From the NCBI GenBank assembly GCA_029298735.1, contig JANSLP010000072.1, positions 62,001 to 126,000 on the forward strand: a DNA stretch of 64,000 bases, in the 5' to 3' direction. This DNA is from Ophiostoma sp. CBS 140.51 (lineage: Eukaryota > Ascomycota > Sordariomycetes > Ophiostomatales > Ophiostomataceae). A program made the translations under genes and the position numbers. A model generated the notes under the pieces. It saw only the letters and a program-made list of their open reading frames with translations. It ran no database searches and was not told where the DNA came from. Below are positions 1 to 10,491 of this stretch, piece by piece (the stretch's first letter is position 1; each line of letters begins with the position of its first letter).

Positions 1-1335
1 TCTGAGCTCGGACAGTCGCAGAGCAGCCGCATGAACACTCGCCACGGCGTCCATAATGTTGTGCGCTTCGTCGACAATGACAATGCTGTTGCGGCGGTCG
101 AGCTTGATGCCGAGAGCCTCGCGGGCCGCTTTTTGGAGCAGCAGGGGATAGGGGAGGGTAATGATTTCGGCTCCAGGGACGGCTGTTCGGGATGCGTAGT
201 AGGGGCACACGTGTAGTCGCGACCCCAACTGGTACAGATCTTCAATGTCGGGTAGGGTGGCCAAAGTCGTATCTCTAAACTGGAGGGCACCGCTCGGGTT
301 GTTGGATGGGATAAACTTGCACCCCTTGGCGTCTTCCTTGTCGCTCGCCTTCTTGGGTTTCTGCAGCTCGGCACAGCGGTCATTGATGGCGGCGACAGAA
401 CCCAAGCGGACCACGGCGGGGTTGATGCATAGTCGCTGGCGGGACGAGAGGGGGACGTGCTTGATCGGTTCAGAGGAGGAGGAGGAGGAGGAGGAGGAGT
501 CGCCGTGTTTGTCGGCCTGCTTCGCCGACTGTGCACTCGGCATCGACGACGGAAAGGTCGGCCGCCGCAGCTCGGCAATAAACTGTGTCAGCTGCGAGTG
601 TGTGCGCGATGTGTAGTAAATCTTGACGTGGTCATCCAAGTCATCGTCGTTGGCGTCGTCCGTTGTTGTGGTTGGCTTCCCCGCCACCAAGCCCGCCTTC
701 TCCATCATGGCCCTCGTCTCTGCCGAGAACCACGACAGGCGGTCGTCGCTGTCGTGCGGCCGGCCGGTCCCTACACTGTCATCCCCATCGCCCAGCAAAA
801 ACTCGGCATCCTCGTCGTCCTCTGCCTTTTTTGCTCGCGAGCGTGAGCCGTCGTCGATGCGTCGTCTTTTGTTTCGATCGCCGCGGGCCTGATTTGCCTC
901 CACTTTCTCCCTCCTTCTGGCCGCCGCCAGTCTGGCCTCCCGCCGCTCCCACCGCCCGGCCAGCTCTGCCCGCCGCTGCCGCAGCATCTGCTCGACCACC
1001 CAGTCGGGTTCGTCGCCCATGTCGGCGGGTTTGAGGGACGCCTCAAAGGCTTCCCGCTTGTGGCTGCGCAACCATGTCAGGGCGGCACACAACAGGGACA
1101 GCGACTTGCCCGTGCCCGTGGGCGACTCCAGGATGCCGACATGGCCGTCGCCTTGCTCACAGACATCGTACACTGTCTTCATGAACTGCATCTGGACATC
1201 GTAGGGTGTGTACGGGTGGTGGTACTTGGCGGCGGCCGTCTCGGCGCTCGTGGAGGCATTGTCGATTAAGGGCAGGGGAGGGGGATTTCGGTGTGGAATC
1301 GTCGCCGAAGCCGTTGTCGGACTGGATGCCGTCAT
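1..1335 (-). CDS. CHL1: ATP-dependent DNA helicase CHL1 (DDX11/ChlR1 family), N-terminal part, cut by window edge
   Basis: The reverse strand reads from an ATG at 1335-1333 without a stop to base 1, giving 445 residues of a longer protein. A Q-motif-like HPYTPYDVQ lies near residues 40-48, a Walker A motif SPTGTGKS at 71-78 and a DEAH box (DEAHN) at 422-426. Four cysteines at 303, 321, 339 and 377 have the spacing expected of the XPD/FANCJ/CHL1 [4Fe-4S] cluster. A Ser run near residue 280 is encoded by the GAG/CTC repeat at 473-499. CHL1 is a nuclear superfamily 2 helicase that acts in sister-chromatid cohesion and DNA repair. The assignment over other iron-sulfur helicases rests on the N-terminal block and the long acidic, basic insert between Walker A and the Cys motif. 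The C-terminal helicase motifs lie outside the window. Confidence 0.9.
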   Translation of the reverse strand, partial: MTASSPTTASATIPHRNPPPLPLIDNASTSAETAAAKYHHPYTPYDVQMQFMKTVYDVCEQGDGHVGILESPTGTGKSLSLLCAALTWLRSHKREAFEASLKPADMGDEPDWVVEQMLRQRRAELAGRWERREARLAAARRREKVEANQARGDRNKRRRIDDGSRSRAKKAEDDEDAEFLLGDGDDSVGTGRPHDSDDRLSWFSAETRAMMEKAGLVAGKPTTTTDDANDDDLDDHVKIYYTSRTHSQLTQFIAELRRPTFPSSMPSAQSAKQADKHGDSSSSSSSSSEPIKHVPLSSRQRLCINPAVVRLGSVAAINDRCAELQKPKKASDKEDAKGCKFIPSNNPSGALQFRDTTLATLPDIEDLYQLGSRLHVCPYYASRTAVPGAEIITLPYPLLLQKAAREALGIKLDRRNSIVIVDEAHNIMDAVASVHAAALRLSELR

Positions 1336-2656
1336 TGTGTATGGTCGTGATCACTGGTATTTGTTGTTGACTTGGATGTGTCGTTGGCCATCAACAACGA
1401 TCGTCTTTGGTGGTTATCGGTATCGCCACACTTTTCTTAGGGAGACGCGTTTTTGGTGATGCAGGACGCGTCCAGAGTTTAATTGATTTTGGTGGGGCCG
1501 CATACAGTGATTGCCACCTGGCGGGTGGTTGGTCAACGGTCAGTGGGCCGTTGGCGTTCAGTTCGTGTTTTGCCCCTGTATTTTTGACCTTTAGCGGGAG
1601 CGGCCCTACAATCCAGGGGAAAGATGGGAAAGATGTTCGCAAGGGGCCGACAATGCTTATTTTTAGCGGCACATACGACAGGACATAGGAGGATGATCCA
1701 ACAACGTCGATTGTCGATGTGGCATGGTCATTATGTGAGTACATTTTTAGTGGGGGGAAATGAAAGAAGAAAATAAAATGAAAAATAAAAAATAAAAAAA
1801 AGGCATAAAAAGATGCATATCATAGATAATACTTCCCCCATGTTGAACGTAAACAGTGTGTGTAAGGCTAGGAGGTGACAGCAAGGGAACGCCGCAAGCA
1901 GGTGCCGTCCATCCACTGTAAATCAACGCACTGAAAGACAGTAATATGATACTGCACCAGCTCGAAACAACAATTCGATTTGAACAAGGACCTTTGTGTC
2001 GAGCACAAATGCTCTCTCACTTTGAAAAGGAGCATATGCATACGCATTTCACCTTCATGTCATTGATAACACAACCTTCCCGTAATGACAATTGCCAATT
2101 TGAGCCTCTGGACGTTCCTTATCAGTGGGGACTGGTCACAGCGCCCTGCTGCAGGTACCACAGCTGTCCCATTTTGGTTTAGTGAGCTCGAGGAACAACA
2201 AGAACGACGGTGACCCCGGTCGATATGCATCTGGAAGTTGGGTGTGTGCAATTTCGATAATGGAAGGTAGAAGGTCGAGCACGTAGATGGAAGGTATGGA
2301 GATGGGGGATGCGCGCAGGGTTTGTGAGAGGTAGAGAGCCGGAGGGAAGGGGGTTGCAAGACAATAAGATGAGGAGAGCCGTGATGCATAAGGTGTTGTA
2401 CATCTGCTTTGTGTATCGTAGCTGAAAGCTGTCATTGACAAGACAAGACGACGCGACTTTAGACGAGAACATCTAATGCGACGTTGATGCAGATTAACTC
2501 GACCTACGCCACTCTCGACAAGCTTTGGCACAGACCCAGCATCACAAAACTCACAAAACATTCCACGAGAAGCTCTTTTGAAAACCAACATCCTACCACT
2601 ACCACATCCATCGTCATCCTACAACGACGACGATAGCCTCCCCTCCACCCCTCTTG
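1336..2656. other. intergenic, divergent promoter region
   Basis: This 1.3 kb separates the CHL1 start from the next rightward gene, so it should hold both promoters. It has an A/T-rich patch at about 1740-1815. Short reading frames on both strands have no recognisable composition or motif. I see no further gene. Confidence 0.5.
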
Positions 2657-3338
2657 ATGGCCTCCTGCGCTCCAGACGACCCAGACGCAAGCCGTCTTTT
2701 GGCACCGCCCTTGACAACAAAACGAAAGCGCCACCAAGTCCGCATCCAAGGCCGGCTGGTGCTGGTCCGAAGCGTGTCCGCCGTCAACCTGGCACCGACC
2801 TCGACGACACCCACTTCGACAGACATTCCTCCATTACCGACAGTGGCGACACGGCATGACCCGGGGGTGGGACAGGTTGTCACCAAGAGGCGGAGGCCGC
2901 AGTCGAGCGTGCCACGGCGACGATCCTATGGCAACAAGATGGGCGGTGATGGCGACCTCTTCTTCGAGGAGACCGGCCACGACGGCGCCGTCGACACCGC
3001 AGACGAGTCCACCGAAGAGGACGAACAGGAGACGGCGCTGCGGGACCGGCAGCGGCGAGGATACGGCATTGGCGGGGCGGGGAACATCCGTGAGTACCAT
3101 GCGGCACCTTGACTTGATTTTGATAGAGTGCTAACAGTGCATTATAGGCCGCCCAACCGAGGTGGTGCAGTTCTACACGTCGAGCCACATGGGGCTGGCC
3201 GACCGCGGCCGGCGACGATGGCAGTGGGTGAGCAGTCTGTTTGGATTGCGAGGGAGGAAGGAAGGTACAAGTGGAGGGCAAGAAGGGACGGCAACACGAC
3301 AAACAGAAGACACGGCGACACGGTTTGAGAGCAGCTGA
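2657..3338 (+). CDS. small charged protein with a GxGGAGN motif, unknown function
   Basis: I do not recognise a named gene. The model has exon 1 at 2657-3089, an intron at 3090-3147 (GTGAGT donor, GTGCTAACA branch region, ATAG acceptor) and exon 2 at 3148-3338, giving 207 aa. Splicing restores one frame and creates the sequence GIGGAGNIRRPTEVVQ, which resembles the GRGGAGN signature of fungal DUF3602/Par32-like proteins. The N-terminal half is basic and low in complexity (TKRKR, TKRRR), and an acidic stretch (residues about 110-130) precedes the motif. A conserved-looking block with YTSSHMGLADRGRRRWQW follows the splice. The start is uncertain because the ATG has a weak context (T at -3), so a 5' exon is possible. 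The intron and the motif across the junction make the gene itself credible. Confidence 0.65.
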
Positions 3339-4254
3339 CAGGAGGAGAAAAGGATAGAAAGGGGAAGGTGTGCATATGGGTGGGTGGCGTTTAGGGAGCT
3401 CGCACGGCATGTACGAAACTGGTCTTACCAAATATTTATTTTATTCTATCTCTGAAGCGGAATTTTTCTTTTTTTCGTCTCTTTTTTTTAAGTGGTGAAC
3501 TGTTTTATGGCGATAGATGTCAAGTTGCTTGGGTTTTTCTCCCGCAAATTCTTGCCTTATCCTTGGCACTTTTTTTGCTCATCAGTTTGTGAGAGAGGAA
3601 ATCGAAAAATAGAAGAGGGAAAGCCCAAGTTGTATCAAGATTTCACACTCTTCCTACCTTGAATACTCGGCGTATAGAGAGATACTGGCCAGTGTGAATA
3701 ACAAACAACGTGTGAAGTTTTTTATGCTGGTTTTGATTGCGTGATATGCAGTCCATCCTTCTTCATCTTGTACTCTTTTTACAGTTCTCACCCCTTTCGT
3801 TATCCCTTTCTTTTTTATTTATTTCTCTTTTCCATGTCGTTACTTTGCTTTCTTTCTTTTCTTTCTTCTCTTTTCTTTCTGATATGCTGGTAGGCAGCTG
3901 CGGCGATTTCTGCAGGTGTGCAGCCTCGCCTGTATTAGGCGACATTTGGCGTCCGTTTGGGCCATTTGGTTCCTGGAAGCCTAGCAGCTTTGGGTGCCCC
4001 ACAGCTAATCGTTTTAAGCGCCCGAGCCTCGTTGGAGCTTTGACGTGGCTAGCGCGTAAAGTGGCCATCGCGGTGCTGCGACCTCGAACTGCGAAACAGC
4101 ACTTTGGACAACACGACACAACCACCTCTTCAACTCAGCCTTTGACCGACCCGAATCTCGACCTGCATCGTATCCACCCTGCTGGACATGCAGCGAAACC
4201 GACTCCCTTCACTGCCTACTTGAACTCGCCGATGCCCTCTTCCTTTCGAACATC
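3339..4254. other. intergenic and 5' leader of the next gene
   Basis: The segment 3430-3880 is T-rich and pyrimidine-rich, as is common in leaders of filamentous fungi. The part 3900-4254 is open in one frame but looks like untranslated leader. No motif was found. Confidence 0.4.
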
Positions 4255-5703
4255 ATGGGCGGGCGCGTCTCTAAGCGTTCAGGTCCTGGGCCATCTGCGA
4301 CTGAGCCTGTGAAGCAAGAAGAAACATTTGAAGATCCCTCGAAGACTGCAAGTCCGGCTCGAGCATCTCCTGCATCGCGAAAGCGGCGACAGCCCGAGGA
4401 CGCAGCAGCCGACATCGAGACGCCGGCCAAGAGATCACGATTGAACGAGGCTGCCAAAGATACCGAAGCCGACACACCACGTTCACGGTCAAGACCACGG
4501 CCACGAAGGGGAAAACGGCGCGCTGGCAGTGACAAAGGCGCTGACGACGACAAGAACGACAATCCTGCAACCAAACCGACAAAACGAGCGCGCCTGACAA
4601 GAAAGAACCTGGCGCAGCTGGACAAGATGAACAGGTCCAACAAGAGAAGCAAGGGCTCCAAGGGTTCCAAGTCCAGGGGGGACACGAATACGGATGCGAC
4701 AACCACAAAGACAGGAACAACCCGGGTCACCACCACTTCAACTACATCGTCGGGGTTTGACGTACAGGGTATGAAGAACGGTATTCTCGAGCCCGAAGAG
4801 TCCAAGCCACCTGCAAACCTCCAGGAGATCCGTGAGCGGATGGCCAAGCCCCGCGAGTCAGCATCGCCGCCCGCATCCGAGTACGAGTGTTATGTTGACA
4901 ATGTCAAACATGCGGGTACCGAGTCGACCATGGTCTTTGACGTGGGCATCCAGCTTCTCAAGCGCCACTGGGGCAATGGCTATTACAAGTCCATGAACCA
5001 AGCTTTCACGGCATTTCCCAAGGACGTCGGGTTCAACAACAATTTATCGTCTCCACAGCCGGACTTTGTCGAAGGACTGGCCATGCGCGAGTACATGCCG
5101 TTCCCCGTCGACCAGGAGGTACCCGGTGCTGTCCTGTACAAGGACAGCCGGCGGTCCATTACCCTGCCGCACCTGGCCGGCGAGTGGAAGGGCACCGGCA
5201 AAGACATGACACGCGCGGCCATGCAGAGCGCCTACGATGGTGCCGCCCTCGTCTATGCCCGCAATCAGGCACTGGATGTACTGGGCACCCCCGACAAGCC
5301 GGGGCATGCTGAGATTACTACTTTCACGACGGATGGCAGCCATATCAATTTCTATGCCCACTATGCCACCACAGAAGACAAGTCCGGCAAGTTACAGTAC
5401 CATCAGTATCCTGTCGAGTCGGAGAGGCTGGTCCACTCCTACGAAGAACACAAAGCCGCTCGCCGGTCGTTGCGCAACGAGCAAGATCATGCCAAGACCA
5501 AATCCTATGCCCTGCGGGACCGTCTCACAAAGCACTGGGAGGAGAGAAGGGAGGTAGTCAACGAGGCTGTTGCAGCAGATAAGCTTCGCTCCAAGAAAGG
5601 AAAGAGCTCAAAGGCTGATGACAATGACACCGGTGGCCTGAAACGGAAAGCCTCGTCGACATCGACGTCGTCTCGGTTGTCATCTCATGGCGAGGACGAA
5701 TGA
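4255..5703 (+). CDS. fungal DUF7924-type protein with PD-(D/E)XK-like signature
   Basis: This is a single-exon gene of 482 aa. Residues 1-205 are a disordered, Lys/Arg/Ser-rich region with likely nuclear localisation signals (SRKRRQ, RPRPRRGKRR, KRARL). Residues about 208-435 form one compact domain that I associate with the DUF7924 family of fungal proteins. Inside it, PDFVEG (269-274) and AGEWKG (308-313) are spaced like the P-D and E-x-K elements of the PD-(D/E)XK nuclease fold. A helix with QSAYDGAALVYARNQAL (325-340) follows, where such folds often carry a conserved QxxxY-type helix. The C-terminus is Lys/Ser-rich and ends in HGEDE. Nuclear location is inferred from composition, and nuclease activity is only a hypothesis from the motif. 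The family name comes from memory and is less certain than the motif. Confidence 0.75.
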   Translation: MGGRVSKRSGPGPSATEPVKQEETFEDPSKTASPARASPASRKRRQPEDAAADIETPAKRSRLNEAAKDTEADTPRSRSRPRPRRGKRRAGSDKGADDDKNDNPATKPTKRARLTRKNLAQLDKMNRSNKRSKGSKGSKSRGDTNTDATTTKTGTTRVTTTSTTSSGFDVQGMKNGILEPEESKPPANLQEIRERMAKPRESASPPASEYECYVDNVKHAGTESTMVFDVGIQLLKRHWGNGYYKSMNQAFTAFPKDVGFNNNLSSPQPDFVEGLAMREYMPFPVDQEVPGAVLYKDSRRSITLPHLAGEWKGTGKDMTRAAMQSAYDGAALVYARNQALDVLGTPDKPGHAEITTFTTDGSHINFYAHYATTEDKSGKLQYHQYPVESERLVHSYEEHKAARRSLRNEQDHAKTKSYALRDRLTKHWEERREVVNEAVAADKLRSKKGKSSKADDNDTGGLKRKASSTSTSSRLSSHGEDE

Positions 5704-8217
5704 AGAATGAAGGAGGGTGGACATGGCTGGAGGTAAGCGCTGCTTCTAACAACTGTATGATGGGACGATGGACTTATGTGCGTCATTTGATTTTTCCTTT
5801 TCCTTCTTCCTTTTGGACCTTGTATTCCTTGTATGATACCATAGTCAGCGTGTGTGTTTTTGTTTTGCTTTTCCCTTGGAGATAATGTGTCACGGATCAC
5901 GTCGTTTTTGAGCCTATTGCTACTTTTATCTCTTTTCTTTCTACTATTTTACTTCTCTTGATCAATTTACTCATAAATTATGACTTTTCCTGACTTTTCC
6001 CCAAAGCAATTTCCTCAATGAATATTTACCTATCTTTTCTCGACTCCGCTCATGTTGTGAAGAGGTCAGTGCATTGGACATGTCTTGACTCGATAGCGAA
6101 CATTTTCTATTTTTGACAGTGCCCACATCGGTGGATTTACTTGATAAAACAGCTTCTACTACCGCAGTTGTTATACTTTTCGATACACGGCCGACACAAT
6201 ACCGAGTCCAGCTTTGTTGAATATTTTACCATTCGTGTTTCCACCTCTGAGACGAGCTCTTTTCTCAATATACCCTCGCCTTACCTGATATACCACCCTC
6301 AATCTAATCAATCTGTATCAACTAGAAATTATGTCTCTTACCCCACTTCTCATACACAGCACGACAAGGCAATACATGATAATGGCCTCGGTGAAATCTC
6401 ACTAGAACATCTCAATCGCCGGCAACGTCGGGCAGCTCAACTGGCATCGACAGGGATCAAGAGAGAAAAGTCGAGTGAGTTTTGTATTTTTGTATTCCTG
6501 GCAGTTGGAGGCGAATTCCCGTTTTCCCTGTTCCAAATGGTATACCCTCCATTATCGTCAATCTGCCCGTCCCTTCACTTTTCCTTCTCAGTCCCTCTCC
6601 CAGGTACCTCGTACTGCCACCGGCAGGTGGATCCCCGGGAATGATCCACTTCGCCGTTGCCCAGCACGGAAGTCGCGAGTACAAGCGAGGTTCTTGAGGT
6701 CAAATGCGGGGCCGTATTGAGGGAGGTACAACGTACCCTCCATCACGAGATGCCCCTGACAGGGAGGTCCGGATAAGTGTCCTCCGAGTGCACTTTTTGG
6801 GGCGATTTGACCAAGCTCACCAACAGGAATTTTACCTTAGACAACCCTGTCAAGGACCATTTCGAGCAATATTTGCGAGTAATGAAAAGTGCGTGCCCTT
6901 GTCTCCCAATCGCGACTCTGATTTTTAACCGACGGGAAGTGAGCACGCTCAACTTCACGAGTGCTCTCAATTTGGCAACAGAGGTGGTGTACACGAATCT
7001 CGCTGGTGCTCTTTGTATCGTAATGGTGGGTTGTTTTTCTTGTACTCCTCAATTTTATCTCACGAGAACACACCTAACGGACGTTGTGGACAACCATCAG
7101 ATGGTCCCTGTCAATCGAAAATATGCACCTTGACATCTTTTTATGATGATGTCACGAAAATGCACGTCTTTCAGCCTCGTGTCTTGGTCCCAAGAAATCG
7201 ACAAAGCTAAGACGACAGAAATCCACATTCCCCAGACGAGAGCCCGTTTTTCGTGTCTTTTCGTGTTTATTTTTACCACATTCTTTTTCTTCAGTATCCA
7301 CAACGGCACAGTTGCCGGCCGTGCCTAGGCGATGCAAATCGAGAATATAGAAGTAAAAGGAAAGAAACGAAGCCAGGAAGTGGATCTCTAGAGGCTTGAA
7401 AGGACCAAGACGGGAGACAGGTACGGCCTGCCCAAGTTTGTGCCCGCTCTCTGTGTCTTGTCTCTGGCCATTGCTCCCCTCGCTTAAGTCAACTGGCAAA
7501 AGACGGCCCCGCCTCTCCAGATTTCATGCACCAGAAACAGTCGGACTGTTTATAAATATATATTGCTTCTCCACGTCTGTACATTTTCGGCAAGTGGAGT
7601 ATGCGGTCACTGATAGTACTCGTATATTGCAAGAGACTCGCGAGTCCTACCACAGAACGACATCGAGTCGTTTTAATATAAACTGTATCGTCCCCCGCAA
7701 GGCTGCCCACCATCACGAAACAAAAGCCGACAACATAACATGTAGAATACAACATGCCTACTACTCAACAATACCTAACATGGCCTACCAACCAATGTAC
7801 ATTTCCAGCTCCCAACGTGCACAACGTCAGCCGATCTACCGAGCATCGCCGGGGTCAAGTACCGATGAGATCGTGGCATGCCATAGGGAAGGAGAAAGAT
7901 AAATGTATCCCCTCATTCTCTTCTGGCGCCACGGAACATTGTCTTCCAGAAAGCGATGTTTAAACAGGAGTCTTAGAGACCACATCCATAACAACCTTCC
8001 AAATTACTGTACCTCTCAGTCTCTTCACCGGAGATGTCGGCCAGCCGGGCCCTGATGAGATAGTACGCCTGGCCATATGGTACCGTGTAGAGACGCTCTC
8101 CCTACTTCTCTTTTCGTCTCGCACTCTCACGTTCTCCCGAAAGAGACGCCATCTAGGCCCGTCCATTGCGTCTGGATCTGGGAGATCTGTTTATCCTGCT
8201 GGCGAGTCATTATCTGT

Positions 8218-8223
8218 GCGGGG
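8218..8223 (+). promoter_or_regulatory. possible CreA/CRE1 carbon-repressor site (GCGGGG)
   Basis: GCGGGG fits the SYGGRG consensus for the fungal carbon catabolite repressor. It lies about 260 bases before the GH7 start codon. A single copy of such a short motif is weak evidence. Confidence 0.25.
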
Positions 8224-8315
8224 AACGGATATCTGCCCCGTCCATCAAAAGCCCAGGAGCGATTGGGTATTTTAGAATAAACTCAAAGTGAGGACAAGCC
8301 CACTTCGTGACAAGA

Positions 8316-8322
8316 TATAAAA
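8316..8322 (+). promoter_or_regulatory. TATA box of the GH7 gene (TATAAAA)
   Basis: A full TATAAAA lies 164 bases before the ATG. This fits a strongly induced secreted cellulase with a leader of about 130 bases. Confidence 0.55.
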
Positions 8323-8479
8323 TCAAAGAGGTGTGCTGTTGGTTCTTTTCCAATCTCGTCATCTCTGCCCAGCCTCTTGGAAACTGCCCACCCTTCATCT
8401 TGGTCTTGTTCCAGCTCAGCTTTGTTTTCATCTTTGAATATTTCGTGCCCACCCACTTTGGTCATCACCCACCTTTACC

Positions 8480-9976
8480 ATGCATCCTGTCACGTCCCTC
8501 CTCTCGTCGGCCACGCTGCTGCTGTCCGCCGCATCGCTCGTCGTGGGCCAGGGTGTCGGCACCCAGCAGACCGAGACCCACCCCAAGATGCCCTTTCAAA
8601 AGTGCACGGGCAAGGGCAGCTGCACCACGACCCAGGGCGAAATCGTCATTGACGCCAACTGGCGCTGGGTCCACGACAAGGGCGGCTACAGCAACTGTTA
8701 TACCGATAACAACTGGAACACGACGGCCTGCAAGGACGCCACCTCGTGTGCGTCGCAGTGTGTCGTCGACGGCGCCGACTATACGGCGACGTACGGTGCC
8801 TCGACGTCGGGCGGCGCCTTGACTTTGAAGTTTGTGACCAAGGGCCAGTACGCAACCAACATTGGCTCGCGCATGTACCTGATGGCGAGCCCGACCAAGT
8901 ACGCCATGTTTACGCTGCTGGGCAACGAGTTTACGTTTGACGTGGACGTGAGCAAGCTGCCCTGCGGCCTGAACGGTGCCGTGTACTTTGTGTCCATGGA
9001 CGAGGACGGCGGCATGAGCAAGTACTCGAGCAACAAGGCGGGCGCCAAGTACGGCACGGGCTACTGCGACAGTCAGTGCCCGCGCGACCTCAAGTTTATC
9101 AACGGGAAGGTAAGCAGCGTGCTATTGTGAATATCACCTCAACCCTATCAGCGCTAACGAACAGGCCAACGTCGATGGCTGGAAGCCGTCGTCCAACGAC
9201 CCCAACGCCGGCGTCGGCGGCATGGGCTCCTGCTGTGCCGAGATGGACATCTGGGAGGCCAACAGCATGGGCATGGCCTACACGCCCCACCCGTGCAAGA
9301 ACAATGCCCAGCATGTCTGCAGCGGTGATGACTGTGGCGGCACCTACTCGGCCTCGCGCTATGCTGGCGACTGTGACCCCGACGGTTGCGACTTCAACCC
9401 CTACCGCATGGGTGTCAAGGATTTCTATGGTTCCGGCATGACGTTGGATACATCCAAGAAGTTTACCATTGTCACCCAGTTCTTGGGCTCGGGCACGACT
9501 CTCACGGAAATCAAGCAGTTCTATATCCAGGGCGGCAAGAAGATTGAGCTCCCGCAAACCACCTGGCCCGGTCTCACAGGCAACTCAGTGACCCCGGACT
9601 TTTGCAAGAAGCAAAAGGTTGTCTTTGGCGACCGCGACAGCTTCAACGACATTGGCGGCTTCCCGGCCATGGCCGACGCGCTGTCCAAGCCCATGGTTCT
9701 GGTCTTGTCGCTCTGGGACGACCATTACTCCAACATGCTGTGGCTGGACTCGACGTACCCGACTGATGCCGATGCTTCGACCCCCGGCAAGGGCCGTGGT
9801 CCCTGCGACATCGGCAGTGGTGTCCCCAAGGATGTTGAGTCAAAGAATGGGTGAGCCCCCTCTCTCCCTCCTGTTTATTGATAGTTGTATCGACTTACTG
9901 ACTTTCCAGTGACGCCACCGTCATCTACTCCAACATCAAGTTTGGCGCCATCGACTCGACCTACACGGCGTCGTAG
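8480..9976 (+). CDS. secreted GH7 cellobiohydrolase (exo-glucanase I type), no cellulose-binding module
   Basis: The model has three exons: 8480-9109, 9165-9850 and 9910-9976. The introns are 9110-9164 (GTAAGC, branch CGCTAACG) and 9851-9909 (GTGAGC, branch ACTGAC), and the product is 460 aa. A signal peptide covers residues 1 to about 23 and ends VVG before QGVGTQ, so the mature protein probably starts with a cyclised Gln. The catalytic motif EMDIWE gives nucleophile E236, assisting D238 and acid/base E241. Many paired Cys (GSCCAEMD, KLPCGLNG, CDSQCPRD) and the WLDSTYP tunnel element are typical of GH7. The protein ends right after the catalytic domain, so there is no linker or CBM1. It releases cellobiose from cellulose chain ends outside the cell. 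The next protein gene on this strand is a cellobionic acid phosphorylase. Confidence 0.95.
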
Positions 9977-10386
9977 ACATAGACTTTAGCAGAGATAGGC
10001 TCCGACGTGAGACTTGTCCTCCTGATTTGTGTGTACATATTTTTTTTTCGCGTTTGTTTTGGCTGCCATGATACAGACCACCGGCTGGCCCGACGGCGTC
10101 TTCGGCACGACTGCAGCTCACCGAGGTGCCAATCTCGCCATGCCCTTTGGTTTTGTTGTCGAAAAACGCACAGCTTGATATTTGTCTCTTCTACTGGTTG
10201 ATTGTCTTTTCCACAAAAGTGTGTCCGTATATACTTACATAAATACAATTGATGTTGACTTGAAACGCCGTCTTGCTGTGTATCTGCCTTTATTCGTCGG
10301 CGTTTGTCAATGTGCTCCGTATTTAAGAACCCATACTAAAGGCATCTTTTCTCCAGATTTTGTCGGTTTTGTCCATTCTGTACTAC
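9977..10386. other. 3' flank of GH7 gene up to the tRNA
   Basis: This 410-base stretch should hold the 3' UTR and polyadenylation site of the cellulase gene and the upstream region of the tRNA. No reading frame is convincing. Confidence 0.4.
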
Positions 10387-10474
10387 GGTCCATTAGTCTA
10401 GTGGTTAGGACACTGGATTTTGATTTATCCACAGAACTCTTTCCAGTAACGCCGGTTCGAACCCGGCATGGACC
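10387..10474 (+). tRNA. tRNA-Gln (anticodon UUG) with a 17-base intron
   Basis: The acceptor arms GGTCCAT (10387-10393) and ATGGACC (10468-10474) pair fully. The D-arm region holds GTCTAGTGGTTAGGAC. The anticodon stem CTGGA (10413-10417) pairs with TCCAG (10442-10446), and the loop gives anticodon TTG at 10420-10422. A 17-base intron at 10424-10440 sits one base 3' of the anticodon, the canonical place. The T arm GCCGG-TTCGAAC-CCGGC is perfect. A run of 17 T follows at 10475-10491 as RNA polymerase III terminator. Confidence 0.93.
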
Positions 10475-10491
10475 TTTTTTTTTTTTTTTTT
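10475..10491 (+). terminator. RNA polymerase III terminator (T17) of tRNA-Gln
   Basis: An unbroken run of 17 T starts at the first base after the mature tRNA 3' end. It is much longer than the 4-6 T needed for Pol III release. Confidence 0.85.

Larger units (their letters stand above)
5704..8479. other. intergenic with possible relic coding islands; upstream region of the cellobiohydrolase gene
   Basis: The first 500 bases are T-rich 3' flank. Between about 6380 and 7060 several short segments look like protein in shifting frames (for example LGEISLEHLNRRQRRAAQ and EVKCGAVLREVQRTLHHE) but no continuous model can be built; this may be a decayed gene. From about 7950 onward the sequence is the GH7 promoter, with a TATA box at 8316. 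Confidence 0.4.

Noticed and set aside
3737..4312. 191-codon plus frame before the 482-aa gene
   Set aside because: It begins in CT-rich leader and overlaps the real start in another frame; no recognisable protein.
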